Source of the DNA: Negadavirga shengliensis
GTDB taxonomy: Bacteria > Bacteroidota > Bacteroidia > Cytophagales > Cyclobacteriaceae
NCBI RefSeq assembly: GCF_042652345.1
Contig: NZ_JBHSJJ010000007.1
Span: 248,001 to 312,000 of the forward strand
Length of the DNA: 64,000 bases
Direction: 5' to 3'
A program made the translations under genes and the position numbers. Below the pieces are notes generated by a model. It made no database searches. It saw only the letters and a list, made by a program, of their open reading frames with translations, and had not been told where the DNA came from. Below are positions 26,963 through 36,238 of the stretch, piece after piece. Numbering within the stretch: position 1 is the stretch's first letter; the number at the start of each line of letters is the position of its first letter.

Positions 26963-28158
26963 GAATTTTCTAAGTCTTCAGCAAAATGGTAAAAGTTATC
27001 GATGGCATTATATTTATTCTTCCATATTTGAAAAGCATCGCGTCTGAATTTTTTCCACAAGGTCCTATTTTCGTAAAAATCCTTAATGGCATTGGCCAGT
27101 TGATTTTCATCCAAGGCCGCAGGGAGAAGAAAACGCCAAGATGGGTCGATAATCTCCGCATTACCCCCTACATCACATGCCATACAAGGAACACCAAAAG
27201 AATAGGCTTCCATAATGGATACAGGTAACCCTTCTGATGAGGAAACATTTAAAAACAAGTCCACAAAATTATTCCGGTAGTAATCGTATACATAACTATG
27301 GGACTGACCACCCATCAGTTCAATACAAATATTTTCGTTACTATTTGTCTCTACCAACTTCTGTACCTCATTCAATTCCTTTCCACCTCCTATATGCACC
27401 CAGTACACTTTCATCTTTAATTGTAAAACGGCTTTAGCAATCAAATTTACTCTTTTTACCGAAACCACATTCGAAACACTCAAAATATGGAGGACTTCAG
27501 ACGAGTACATAGAACAAACTTCGCTGGGATAAACCCCTAGCCGGGAAACCACTACCTTTGAAGCTTGAAATCCCTTTTTCAACAAATAATCCTTTCCATC
27601 TAAAGAAATACAGTAAACTTTATCCAAGGCATGGCCTACAAAATTATCAAACGGCTTGAGTCCACCAAACTCTTCGTAAAGGTCTTCTCGATGAGCACGG
27701 GAAACTGCACAACCTATTTTTCCCCGGTTTCTTAAATATGCAATAGCAGTGGCGGACTCATTTTTCCAGTAAGAATAGTATATGGCATCTTTTTGAATTA
27801 TTTTTTTTTTTGCCATAAAACCTATTAGGAATGAAATTTTTAAAGACTGCTTGATAACAGCAAATACAGTTTTAATTCCAAATTTACTCCGGAACCTAAA
27901 AGAAATAATTAATAATTGGATAAACAGAAAAGGCTTAATTAACCTGAAGGAAAAATTCTCCTGCACAATTGATACTCCGGATGGTAAAACTCTTTTATTC
28001 TCATATTTCAAGTTTTTATTCCACACTATTCTTGATGGAATAATAATTATCTCTTTATATTTTTTCTGTAATGTCTGAATTTCATTGTGCAAAAAAGTCT
28101 CAGAGTAACTGAATGGATATTCATAACTAAAAATGATCAGTCTTCTGGCATCATTCAT
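26953..28158 (-). CDS. Family 4 glycosyltransferase
   Basis: 401-residue GT4-like enzyme of GT-B fold. Visible motifs are SYEYPFSYSETFLHNEI near the start (typical of transferases that begin with a SETF segment), HILSVSNVVSVKRVNLIAKA at the domain junction, and SSSEGLPVSIMEAYSFGVP, containing the donor-binding Glu. It overlaps its upstream neighbour by 4 bases and its downstream neighbour by 10, so translation is coupled. The transferred sugar is unknown. Confidence 0.84.
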   Translation of the reverse strand: MNDARRLIIFSYEYPFSYSETFLHNEIQTLQKKYKEIIIIPSRIVWNKNLKYENKRVLPSGVSIVQENFSFRLIKPFLFIQLLIISFRFRSKFGIKTVFAVIKQSLKISFLIGFMAKKKIIQKDAIYYSYWKNESATAIAYLRNRGKIGCAVSRAHREDLYEEFGGLKPFDNFVGHALDKVYCISLDGKDYLLKKGFQASKVVVSRLGVYPSEVCSMYSSEVLHILSVSNVVSVKRVNLIAKAVLQLKMKVYWVHIGGGKELNEVQKLVETNSNENICIELMGGQSHSYVYDYYRNNFVDLFLNVSSSEGLPVSIMEAYSFGVPCMACDVGGNAEIIDPSWRFLLPAALDENQLANAIKDFYENRTLWKKFRRDAFQIWKNKYNAIDNFYHFAEDLENSCY

Positions 28159-29033
28159 ATCACCTTTTTTACTTTATAATATCGAAAAAAAACTTCTTTA
28201 AACAAAAACCGAATTTTATTCTTTATTCCTACCTTAGGAAACATTTTCCTCATTTCCTTTAAAAAATATTCAGCCTTATCACTTCTCGCTTTTTTAGCTA
28301 TTAACCAATAATTATAATAAAACTGATAGAGTAAATTCATGTTCTGAACCAGATTTTTGTACGTTTCACAAAATGTGATGTTTGAATCAAAATGGTGGTT
28401 CCTGGTTTGTCCTTTTTTCCAATGGATGACCACATCAAAATTGTCATAAAATGTCCAATTTTCCACCAGATGTAATCTTATAAAAAAATCATAATCCTGA
28501 TTTCTTTGTAGATCCTCATCAAATTTAACCGACCCGGCCAGGCTTCTTTCTACGACTAAAGTGCTGGTCTGAGCAAAGGAATCATCCGATAAAAGAAAAT
28601 CTACCGGAGATTCCCCAGGCAAAATCCGGCGACTATTCTTTTTGAATTCTTCTTTCGAGTTATTTATCAGGCCACCGCTATACACTGCCTTTGGCTTTGA
28701 ATATGATAAAAATTTCCATACATTCTTTAATCGCTCACGTTTCCACTCATCGTCCGCATCCAATAAAGCAATATAAGAACCGGTAGCATTCTCAATGCCA
28801 ATATTTCTACATGCATTTGCTCCTTTTTTTCTAGAAGATGGTCTCTGAAAGATTTTGATTCTACTATTTAATGCAGCAAAATTACTGATAATTTCCACGC
28901 TATTATCAGTAGATCCATCATCAACAAGCAACAATTCCCAATTAGTAAAACTTTGGTCCACTACGGATTTAATACATCTTTCTATAGTAGTAGACCTATT
29001 AAAAATTGGAACTACAATTGAAAAAAAACTCAT
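28155..29033 (-). CDS. Family 2 glycosyltransferase
   Basis: 292-residue GT-A transferase. It begins with FFSIVVPIFNRSTTIERCI, followed by LLVDDGSTDNS and ALLDADDEWKRERL, the DxD-type metal and nucleotide-sugar site. The C-terminal part has RNQDYDFFIRLHL, matching the acceptor-side ED/QD motif of the family. It should act at the cytoplasmic face on the lipid-linked repeat unit. It overlaps genes on both sides by 4 bases. Confidence 0.87.
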   Translation of the reverse strand: MSFFSIVVPIFNRSTTIERCIKSVVDQSFTNWELLLVDDGSTDNSVEIISNFAALNSRIKIFQRPSSRKKGANACRNIGIENATGSYIALLDADDEWKRERLKNVWKFLSYSKPKAVYSGGLINNSKEEFKKNSRRILPGESPVDFLLSDDSFAQTSTLVVERSLAGSVKFDEDLQRNQDYDFFIRLHLVENWTFYDNFDVVIHWKKGQTRNHHFDSNITFCETYKNLVQNMNLLYQFYYNYWLIAKKARSDKAEYFLKEMRKMFPKVGIKNKIRFLFKEVFFRYYKVKKVI

Positions 29034-29932
29034 ATAGACAGTAAATAAAGAACCCTCCAGAGAACTTTTGATAAAACACTTTCCTTTCCTAAAATGACCT
29101 TTGCTTTTAAATCGTAATACTTTTTCTTTATTATCAGTTGTTCCCTGGATCCTTTAATGTGTTGGTTTGACCATCTATATAAACTGTCTAAATACATGAA
29201 CATGCTCTTGTAGTTCCTTTTCGTTATCCGATTTGTTTCATGGACAAACCTTACGGCTATCATATCCCTATGGTCGCCGGAAGTAAAATAATTGTTAAAG
29301 GATGCTCTAATCCAAAACTCTGCATCCTGATGAAGCCGTAAGTCCTCGTTAAAATACCCTGATTTTTCAAAAACAGTTTTTTTAAAAGTAATTCCATCTG
29401 TGCAAGGAAATCCGTTATCTCCCCTCACCATAGCTTGAAAGAATTCGAAGCCAGCGTAAGGTATTTTTGGATAAGAAATGTCATTATCGGCTTGACTTAA
29501 TGGGATTTGTTTAAATTTACAATAATCCAACTTGGCCTTATCATTTAAGTATTGAGTCCCTACAGGTTCGTATATCGCATCTATGGAAGGGTTATCCAAA
29601 AATTTTTTTTTCGAATAGCTATACCTGTTCGGAAGAAAATAATCATCTGCATCCAAAAATCCAATGTAGGAAAAATTGGCATTTTTGATCCCTAAATTTC
29701 TGGAGGCTCCTGCTCCTCTATTGGCTCCGTTTGGATGGCTAAGTAATCTGACTTTTGAAAATTTATCAGACAACTTTCTACATAAAACAAAAGATCCATC
29801 TGTAGATCCATCCTCAACCAATATGATCTCACCTACTTCAGGTAATTCAATAGCAGACAGCACAGCCTTTTCAAGATATTTTTCAGCATTATAAACCGGA
29901 ATTATAACCGATACTAAAAAATCACTTTCCAT
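29030..29932 (-). CDS. Family 2 glycosyltransferase
   Basis: 300-residue GT-A transferase with LVSVIIPVYNAEKYLEKAV, ILVEDGSTDGS, GFLDADDYFLPNRY (DxD) and RLHQDAEFWIRASF. It is not a close copy of the neighbouring GT2 at 28155. Specificity is unknown. Its start lies within the last 11 bases of the wzz-like gene, so it is the first transferase translated after the chain-length protein. Confidence 0.87.
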   Translation of the reverse strand: MESDFLVSVIIPVYNAEKYLEKAVLSAIELPEVGEIILVEDGSTDGSFVLCRKLSDKFSKVRLLSHPNGANRGAGASRNLGIKNANFSYIGFLDADDYFLPNRYSYSKKKFLDNPSIDAIYEPVGTQYLNDKAKLDYCKFKQIPLSQADNDISYPKIPYAGFEFFQAMVRGDNGFPCTDGITFKKTVFEKSGYFNEDLRLHQDAEFWIRASFNNYFTSGDHRDMIAVRFVHETNRITKRNYKSMFMYLDSLYRWSNQHIKGSREQLIIKKKYYDLKAKVILGKESVLSKVLWRVLYLLSI

Positions 29933-31028
29933 AACGAAATGTCAACTTGTTCAAATAGATATAAATGATTATCCCAAATAGGATTATTCCATTTAGAATG
30001 ATACCCAACCCCAAATAAATAAAGAAATAACGAACAAATTTCGGTTCGGAATGCCTTTTAGAAACTACAGGATTCTCAATGTAAAAAAAAACGGGAGTTT
30101 CTTTTTTTAATTGAATTTGTGATTGTTCAAAATTTTGACTTAAAGCTGTTAGTATATTAAAAGAAAGATTAACCTCTGATTGTAGATTTTCTTCATTTGT
30201 ACGAACAGTCTGCGAAATCACCCCTTGATTTTGATCACGAAATTGGGCGAGATTTTTTTGTGCATCTTTATACTTTTTTTCCGCTTCCAATTTACGTTCT
30301 TCAATAAATTGTACATTTCTACTCATTTTTTCGGTTTTATAGGCGATTAGAAAATCTTTTAGCTTGTTCAAAATAACTATATTCAACCGAGCAGCTATTT
30401 CTGGTTCAGGCATTTTAACCGTAAATGTCAACAATTGGTTTTCAACTTTAATGGCTATCCTTGATTTTATCTGATTAATTGCATAACTCTGATAAGAATT
30501 ATATTCTCTAAGTTCATTTTCTTCCAAATCGTCAAGAATATCAAAAATATTAGGATCGGCTGTACTACTTTCTAATTCCAAATTTTTGGAAAAAGATTCG
30601 GGTAAACTGCCGTTGTTCTTCTCAAGTATGAAAAATTCCTCTAAACTTACTTCTCTTTCAAACATTTTTGAAAAAAACTTAAAACGGGTCAGTTCAAAAA
30701 TAAATGAATGACTAAGAATAATCTTCTCATATAAATCCGGGTCTATTTGTAGATTATTATCATTCTGTACTGGTAAGTTTAATCCCGCCATATTTGCAAG
30801 GTTTCCCAACTGCCCAAAACTACCTCTAGGTGACGATTCAAGTAGGATCTCACTTGTTGATTCGTATTCTTTATTCTGGACAAAGAAAACGACGATTCCA
30901 ACCAATAAAATCAAAACAATTACTATAGAAAAATATAGTTTCAATTTCCACAGCATAAAAAATAGTATATTCAAATCCAGTGAATCCTGATTCTTTACAT
31001 AAGACAGTACTTTTTTTAATTCTAACAT
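29922..31028 (-). CDS. Wzz-type chain-length determinant protein
   Basis: 368-residue inner-membrane protein with the Wzz layout: a first membrane helix at about residues 33-51 (LYFSIVIVLILLVGIVVFF), a periplasmic alpha-helical region with coiled-coil character (TEKMSRNVQFIEERKLEAEKK), and a second helix near the end (FFIYLGLGIILNGIILFG). It lacks a cytoplasmic kinase domain, unlike the Wzc at 55656. It would set polymer length together with the Wzy-like protein. A 154-base gap separates it from the upstream pyruvyl transferase gene, the largest gap inside the cassette. Confidence 0.85.
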   Translation of the reverse strand: MLELKKVLSYVKNQDSLDLNILFFMLWKLKLYFSIVIVLILLVGIVVFFVQNKEYESTSEILLESSPRGSFGQLGNLANMAGLNLPVQNDNNLQIDPDLYEKIILSHSFIFELTRFKFFSKMFEREVSLEEFFILEKNNGSLPESFSKNLELESSTADPNIFDILDDLEENELREYNSYQSYAINQIKSRIAIKVENQLLTFTVKMPEPEIAARLNIVILNKLKDFLIAYKTEKMSRNVQFIEERKLEAEKKYKDAQKNLAQFRDQNQGVISQTVRTNEENLQSEVNLSFNILTALSQNFEQSQIQLKKETPVFFYIENPVVSKRHSEPKFVRYFFIYLGLGIILNGIILFGIIIYIYLNKLTFRYGK

Positions 31029-31182
31029 TCTAGGGTTTTAATTAGATGTTTATCATTGCGATTTATTTATGAGCAATTTAATATCTGGAAGATATCCCAT
31101 CACGTGATATGCAATTTTCCGCAATTATTACGCTTCTAAAAAGTTATTCGGCGAAAAATTTTCAATAACCCAGACTGCAATT

Positions 31183-32331
31183 TTATTTTTTCATTTTCTG
31201 AAATACCCGTTGCCACATTTGATCAGAAAGTTTTTTCTGCTTTGCACTTTCAATTGTCAATAGTTGACTGATTTTTTTCCTGGAATCGATTTCTATGATC
31301 AAATTAATCTTTTCTTCATAATAGGCTTTATCCCTTTGAAGTTGGCATAACCCCTCAGAAAATTTATAATCTTCAAAAAGCATTTCATATTTATGACTCC
31401 AACCTGTGGCCAAGCATGGAACGGATTGGGACAATGCACTGACCAACCCGTGAAACCTGGAGGTAATTACGGCAAAACAACTACCTATTATACCTTTGAC
31501 CAATAAGGGGTTTTCCTCTTCTATTATTGGAATTGGTTTGTCTAATTTTTCATTGACCATTTCGGCAATGGCTTTGTCCTTCTCACTTTCATGGATAAGG
31601 AAGAATGCTTTTTGCCCTTTTTGAAGTGCAAGTTCGACCATCACTTTTAAAAAATCCGGATAGCTTTTATTAAAGCTTTCATCGGAAGTATCCATCATTT
31701 TTTGGTTGGGGATTATTGCCAAAGAATCCGAGTACTTTTGCTTGTTCTCAGGAAAAATAGGAGCTGTCAAGTTGGTGAAATCCGGTGCTAAGAAAATGTT
31801 TTCAGTGCCTTTTTCTATCCTCAACTGATTGAGAAAATCAAAGGAAACTTTATCCCTGGCATAAACTAAATCAGCCTGATTCAGAATAAATTTCATCTTT
31901 TGAATCAGATCAGGCTTAGTGAAGGGTCCAAAGGCCTGGGGAAGCAATATAACTTTTTTCCCTTTTGATTTCCATATAGCGAGATGATTGGCCAACCGGG
32001 TACCTGCTTTTGCAGCCCCCCATTTGTCCCCGAATGCAAACCCCGATGCATCCAATACTACTTGTACTTCCTCTTCTGAAACCCATCCCAAATTATGTTT
32101 CAATCCATTTGGAAGCAACTTAAAAAACCGATTTAAATTAATATTTTTGAACTTTAAATTGGTTTTTGCCTTTATCCCCATGGACCAAATCTTCCTCAGC
32201 GGGGATGTAGAATTTACCTCCATTACAAAAATTGTTTCCTGATCATATGTTTTTAATATTTCCACCATGGAATAAAGCATTAATTCAGCACCCTTGTTGA
32301 CAAAACCAACACCTCTTAATTCTACTATCAT
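31183..32331 (-). CDS. Polysaccharide pyruvyl transferase family protein
   Basis: 382-residue GT-B-like protein of the CsaB/WcaK/GumL superfamily, which places ketal-pyruvate on sugars of surface polymers. Support: the N-terminal VELRGVGFVNKGAELMLYSM, the central KVILLPQAFGPF, and VITSRFHGLVSALSQSVPC with the conserved SRFHG histidine. It starts directly after the stop of the nitroreductase-like gene, so the two are translationally coupled. Its target would be a residue of the cassette's repeat unit. Members sometimes have other activities, so this is a family-level call. Confidence 0.82.
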   Translation of the reverse strand: MIVELRGVGFVNKGAELMLYSMVEILKTYDQETIFVMEVNSTSPLRKIWSMGIKAKTNLKFKNINLNRFFKLLPNGLKHNLGWVSEEEVQVVLDASGFAFGDKWGAAKAGTRLANHLAIWKSKGKKVILLPQAFGPFTKPDLIQKMKFILNQADLVYARDKVSFDFLNQLRIEKGTENIFLAPDFTNLTAPIFPENKQKYSDSLAIIPNQKMMDTSDESFNKSYPDFLKVMVELALQKGQKAFFLIHESEKDKAIAEMVNEKLDKPIPIIEEENPLLVKGIIGSCFAVITSRFHGLVSALSQSVPCLATGWSHKYEMLFEDYKFSEGLCQLQRDKAYYEEKINLIIEIDSRKKISQLLTIESAKQKKLSDQMWQRVFQKMKK

Positions 32332-33384
32332 TTAATTAAATTTTCTTGTCTGATTCAAATTTCTTTTTTCTGAGAAAGCAACTTTACCTGTGAAGTCAGG
32401 ATATCCCACTCCGATACACATTATTGGTCTTTGATGGGTAGACAATGATAAAAAATTTTCCATCATTATTTCTCTACTTTCAATATCAGGCCAATTGATG
32501 GGACAACTGCTTAATCCTAGGGTCTCCAAAGCAAGCATCAATGCCATATTTGCCAGTGAAGCATCCACATAAATCAAATGCCTGTCTCTTTCACTGAAAT
32601 AAGCATCCAAGTTACCCACTACTACAATAAATGTTTGGATAGAATGCGCATACCCTTTTGTACCCATCGGGAAATCCACGACCTTTTTCACCAGTTCCGG
32701 ATCATCAAACACCCTGTATTCAAAAGGCTGTCTATTGCACGCACTTGGAGCCTGTAAGGCCACCAAAATGGCTTTATCTATTTTATCCCTTTCTACCGGC
32801 TGATTTTTAAACCATCTTACGGAACGTCTTTGCCGGTTCAGCGCAAAAAACTGCTCGTAAGAAATTGAAGTCATTTTATTCTCTTCCCTCAAATAAGGTA
32901 TGGAACTTACCTCCCTAATTTCTCCGTTCAACAATTTCTTGGATTTGAGAAATTTTTCCTTCTCTATAGCTATCATTCCAGAAGGCGCCACAGTATCAAA
33001 ATAAGTTGAGAGTACATCCGTAAACCACTTAAGTTGCTTGGCGTGAGAAATATCCCCATTTTTTACAAAGCCCGAGTAAGAATCTACTGTTTCGCTAATA
33101 TAGTCCATGGCAAACACCTTTTTCATTGGACGCATCAACAAGCCTTTTTCAATCCTATGGGTATTTCTTACCAATAAATAAAAATTTGCTTTCTGAACTT
33201 TTATATCTTCCAGATGCTTAACTTTGCCAGCCAAAACAGCTCTGCATTCTCTTCTAAAAGCCGAAGAAAAAGCAAAATAATACAAGGAAGATAAAAACCT
33301 GCTCTTATAACAATACCCTGGCAAGACAGTATCGACGAATTCCCTGTATTTATTGGATATTTTATTTTTTATTTTTTTAATCAT
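32332..33384 (-). CDS. Nitroreductase-fold protein inside the polysaccharide cassette
   Basis: 350-residue protein. The C-terminal ~180 residues form a nitroreductase (FMN) domain: RRSVRWFKNQPVERDKIDKA, QAPSACNRQPFEYRVFDD, HLIYVDASLANMALMLALETLG, CIGVGYPD. About 160 residues precede it, with a basic, aromatic start (KIKNKISNKYREFVDTVLPG) that I cannot assign. It is wedged between wzx (4-base overlap) and the pyruvyl transferase gene (adjacent), so it belongs to the glycan operon. The reaction is unknown; a flavin-dependent redox step on a sugar or lipid carrier is only a guess. Confidence 0.8.
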   Translation of the reverse strand: MIKKIKNKISNKYREFVDTVLPGYCYKSRFLSSLYYFAFSSAFRRECRAVLAGKVKHLEDIKVQKANFYLLVRNTHRIEKGLLMRPMKKVFAMDYISETVDSYSGFVKNGDISHAKQLKWFTDVLSTYFDTVAPSGMIAIEKEKFLKSKKLLNGEIREVSSIPYLREENKMTSISYEQFFALNRQRRSVRWFKNQPVERDKIDKAILVALQAPSACNRQPFEYRVFDDPELVKKVVDFPMGTKGYAHSIQTFIVVVGNLDAYFSERDRHLIYVDASLANMALMLALETLGLSSCPINWPDIESREIMMENFLSLSTHQRPIMCIGVGYPDFTGKVAFSEKRNLNQTRKFN

Positions 33385-34835
33385 TTCAATACTGTCTTCA
33401 ATTTATCCATCCCAGTTAATTCCGTTTTAATATCATTACCGACCATAAAATATAAGCTGATCAAATACAGTAAAATTGACACAAAAGCTGATACCATCCA
33501 ATAGATGCCCAATACATTAAAACTGATAAATCCCCCGCAGGAGGCTATGACCAGACTAAGTAAAGCAGGCTTGGTCGCATGAAAAAGAGCGCCTATAGAA
33601 ATTCCCAATAGTTTTTTTAAATAATATTGGGCGATGATAACACTAAATATTTTATTGACAAGTATGGCCATGGCTGCACCTGTTGTCCCATAATACATTG
33701 TTCCAAAAAAAATCAAGGGGATATATAATACCAAAGATTTAAAAAGCTGAAGCCGGAATTCCAAACCCGGCTTACCCATACCCCTGATGAGTGAAGTATT
33801 TGAACTAACCATCATGTGAAATATTACGGATAAAGATAAAATCTGAAGAGGAATAATTGTGTCTATCCACTTGTCTCCAAAAAATGCTAATACTATTGGT
33901 TCGGCAAAAAGAATCAATAACATCATGATCCCATCTACAACAATGGAATTATATTTGACCACCTTCAGATAATACTTTGTCAGTGAAATTTTATCATCTT
34001 GTTTTTTGCCGTAAATGGGATACATCACACTGTTCATTACAGACATTAGCTGCCCCCTGAAAGTATCGGTAAGAGTAAATGCAAGCGTGTAAACACCAAG
34101 TGAGGAAACTGATAACAATTTCCCTATTACTAAATAGTCAAATTTATTGATCAGGTTATTGAACACCTGTGTACCCATTGTATTGATACCGAAACCAAAA
34201 ATATCTTTAAAAGCACCATTGTCCCATATCAATTTTGGTTTCCATCCGGTTGCGAGAAAAAACATTGGCAAAGCCGCAGCATAGGTTGCCACAGAATTAA
34301 AAACCAATGACCAAACCCCAAAATTTAAAAAAGCCAAAACAAGTGAAATGCAGCCTGCAAAAATACTGCTTGAATTATTAATATAGGTAAGTTTCCTGAA
34401 ATTTAAATCTCTGGTCAACTGTGCTTTGTGAACTAAATTTACAGGGTTGATCAAGATACCCAAACTTAAAACAGGAATAATTTCCTCTAGAATAGGCTCT
34501 CTGTAAAAATTTCCTGCAAGGGGGGCCACCAAAGTTATAATACAGATGTAAAGAAATATGGACCATATAATACCTGTCCAAAAAGCGGTATGATAATGTT
34601 TCTCATCAATTGAATTTTCTTTTTTCTGAACAATCGCCGCACCAAAACCAAGATCATTAAAAACTTCAATAAAACTCGTAAACACCACTGCCATACCAAT
34701 CAACCCAAATTCTTCAGGGAATAATATTCTGGCCAAAACCAGCTTGATGACGAATGCAAAAGATCTGTTGACTACCAGCTGGATGGTAGTCCAAAATATA
34801 CCCCCTAAAATGCTATTTTTTAAACCTGGAGACAT
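33381..34835 (-). CDS. Wzx-type oligosaccharide flippase (MOP superfamily)
   Basis: 484-residue membrane protein with about 14 hydrophobic segments. The start GGIFWTTIQLVVNRSFAFVIKLVLARILFP is the usual opening of Wzx/lipopolysaccharide exporters, followed by EFGLIGMAVVFTSFIEVFNDLG. It would turn the undecaprenyl-linked repeat unit to the periplasmic side. It is the first gene of the low-GC cassette in the direction of transcription. No good TTTG/TAnnTTTG promoter is visible in the bases directly upstream. Confidence 0.87.
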   Translation of the reverse strand: MSPGLKNSILGGIFWTTIQLVVNRSFAFVIKLVLARILFPEEFGLIGMAVVFTSFIEVFNDLGFGAAIVQKKENSIDEKHYHTAFWTGIIWSIFLYICIITLVAPLAGNFYREPILEEIIPVLSLGILINPVNLVHKAQLTRDLNFRKLTYINNSSSIFAGCISLVLAFLNFGVWSLVFNSVATYAAALPMFFLATGWKPKLIWDNGAFKDIFGFGINTMGTQVFNNLINKFDYLVIGKLLSVSSLGVYTLAFTLTDTFRGQLMSVMNSVMYPIYGKKQDDKISLTKYYLKVVKYNSIVVDGIMMLLILFAEPIVLAFFGDKWIDTIIPLQILSLSVIFHMMVSSNTSLIRGMGKPGLEFRLQLFKSLVLYIPLIFFGTMYYGTTGAAMAILVNKIFSVIIAQYYLKKLLGISIGALFHATKPALLSLVIASCGGFISFNVLGIYWMVSAFVSILLYLISLYFMVGNDIKTELTGMDKLKTVLK

Positions 34836-34901
34836 AAATTATCTAATTGATCGGTAAACAGTAGTGAAAATGGATTGTTTTCTCAATTAATTGTAACTAC
34901 T

Positions 34902-35016
34902 TTATGGCGACCTATCCATCAATATCGTCAAAGGCATAACCTATCTCTGCCCAGCTCGTATTTTGGGAAAGTAGGTCAGAAATAGGAATTATGGGTTCCT
35001 TTGACACCGTCTTTGG
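34902..35016 (-). pseudogene. Relic of the 3' end of an SLBB exporter gene
   Basis: Two collinear blocks resemble the 3' end of the intact exporter: 34906-34931 matches 36751-36777 and 34943-35016 matches 36854-36929, each at roughly three quarters identity or better by eye. The sequence that separates the two blocks in the gene is missing here. In the exporter frame the relic ends TILMDRSP-stop, against AILVDRVASR-stop in the gene, and the upstream block carries a stop. It is older or more decayed than the wzi relic at 17303. Confidence 0.65.
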
Positions 35017-35628
35017 AACATCCCCCATTGAATGGGCCTCTTTTACATCCTTTTTTGAATCACCATCAGGTTTAATAGTAACGCTCAACTTTGAACACTT
35101 GCTTCAAGCCTCAAATATCCACCGTTGTTTTTTACTCTCTTTTTATTTCGGTCAAGCACTGGTTCGTTAATTTCCTGAAATAGCGCTCGGCTGTTCGGAG
35201 CGAAATATCTCACAATAATACACCCATTTCCTCTTCTATCACCAAATAACAAAAAACATCCCGTAAAGAAACCATTTCTTTTTTATCAAGATTTTTTCTA
35301 TTTCAAGATCCTACACAGCCTCTTTAACCCATTATGCCACCTTTGAACTTTCAATCCTCCCTGATTGGGGGTTTTACCCCTCCATGTCATCCGCTGTCAC
35401 GGGTTTGGTTTTTAAACTATGCTTTTAGTTTACAGTCATACCATCCCTTCCGCATTTTGTGGAACATTTCCCAACATCGCTCCAACTCTCACAAATTCTC
35501 GTTTAGGGGGATGTAGGGGGCAGGGTAAAATACAACACCAAGACATTTTCTGTGATCTTTGTGGTCCTTCGCGTCGTTTATGGAAGTCAGCTTTTTGTGG
35601 GATTTGAACTCAGACAATTGTCCAATTC
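35017..35628. other. Non-coding tract with decayed sequence
   Basis: About 600 bases between the exporter relic and the vapBC relic with no supported gene. It contains one copy of the mini-repeat described at 35484-35527. The rest is moderately AT-rich and looks like degraded accessory DNA. Short open frames here have no family features. Confidence 0.5.
35484..35527. repeat. Mini-repeat, copy 2
   Basis: CTCACAAATTCTCGTTTAGG followed by GGGATGTAGGGGGCAGGG. It resembles 36700-36738 just behind the exporter stop, which has CTCACAAAGTCCCCCTTTAG followed by GGGGATTTAGGGGGCAGGGG. It is a diverged copy of a short G/C-run intergenic repeat of a type common in Bacteroidota. Confidence 0.65.
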
Positions 35629-35982
35629 TCAATTTTGATCCCCTATAGTTGATTGAAATGCTTTAAATTTATCTACAAGGTTATATTTACCATTTAAAAA
35701 ATAGATGATGATGTAGGTATCCAATAGATACATCTACAATAAATTTTCCAGCTTTCGGTCTGTTTTTCGACTTTCTCTAATTTCCCTGACGATTTCCTCC
35801 GCGCTTTGTTCTGATTCCCAGGATCCAAAAAGCTCCACAAAGATTTTTTCTTTTTCTCCTTTCCCTTAGCTAACTTTTATGGATTTTTTAATCTTATTGA
35901 TCAAATCCACCCTGACCTCTTCACTAAGATTTTTGATCATCCCAAAGAAATTATCCGAAATGGCTATTTTTCCTGTTCCCAT
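35629..35982 (-). pseudogene. Decayed vapBC-type toxin-antitoxin pair
   Basis: On the minus strand, an antitoxin frame starts at 35982 (MGTGKIAISDNFFGMIKNL), meets TAA at 35868-35866 after 38 codons, and continues in the same frame with IFVELFGSWESEQSAEEIV and IRESRKTDRKLENL to a stop at 35736. This tail is typical of antitoxins of PIN toxins. ATG follows directly and opens MYLLDTYIIIYFLNGKYNLVDKF, the N-terminal strand and helix of a PIN ribonuclease with Tyr in place of the usual Asn of LDTN. The frame stops after 34 codons and the rest of the PIN domain is missing. Both genes are therefore broken. Confidence 0.75.
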
Positions 35983-36046
35983 AATTTTATACAGATTAGT
36001 AAACTAAATTTACGTAAAAATTCACCCCCCGTAGTATCAGTAAAAT

Positions 36047-36238
36047 TTACTTCAGCCATTCTTTGGATTTTTCTTCAACTTCCTTTTGAGTTAAGACTTC
36101 ACCTTTCTCAACCTGCTCTTCTGACTCATCAATATCGGCTAATAAAGAAAGTTGTTCATAAACATCTTCCAAGGTTGAATCTTCAGTCAATCTATCGGCT
36201 ATTTGATTTAAATATTCTTTTAGTTTTACTGCTTTCAT
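36047..36238 (-). CDS. Orphan small antitoxin-like protein
   Basis: 63-residue, strongly acidic protein (MKAVKLKEYLNQIADRLTED...VEEKSKEWLK) with the helical pattern of RelB-like antitoxins, whose C-terminal QKEVEEKSKEWL segment usually clamps a RelE-type toxin. No toxin follows: the next sequence is a 65-base spacer and the vapBC relic. Its ATG lies inside the end of the nucleotidyltransferase gene in another frame (47-base overlap). The function call is by resemblance of the small sequence only. Confidence 0.6.
   Translation of the reverse strand: MKAVKLKEYLNQIADRLTEDSTLEDVYEQLSLLADIDESEEQVEKGEVLTQKEVEEKSKEWLK

Noticed and set aside
31029..31182. Internal promoter between the pyruvyl transferase and wzz genes
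   Set aside because: There is a 154-base gap and a short palindrome (ATCACGTGAT), but no TTTG/TAnnTTTG pair was found on the minus strand.
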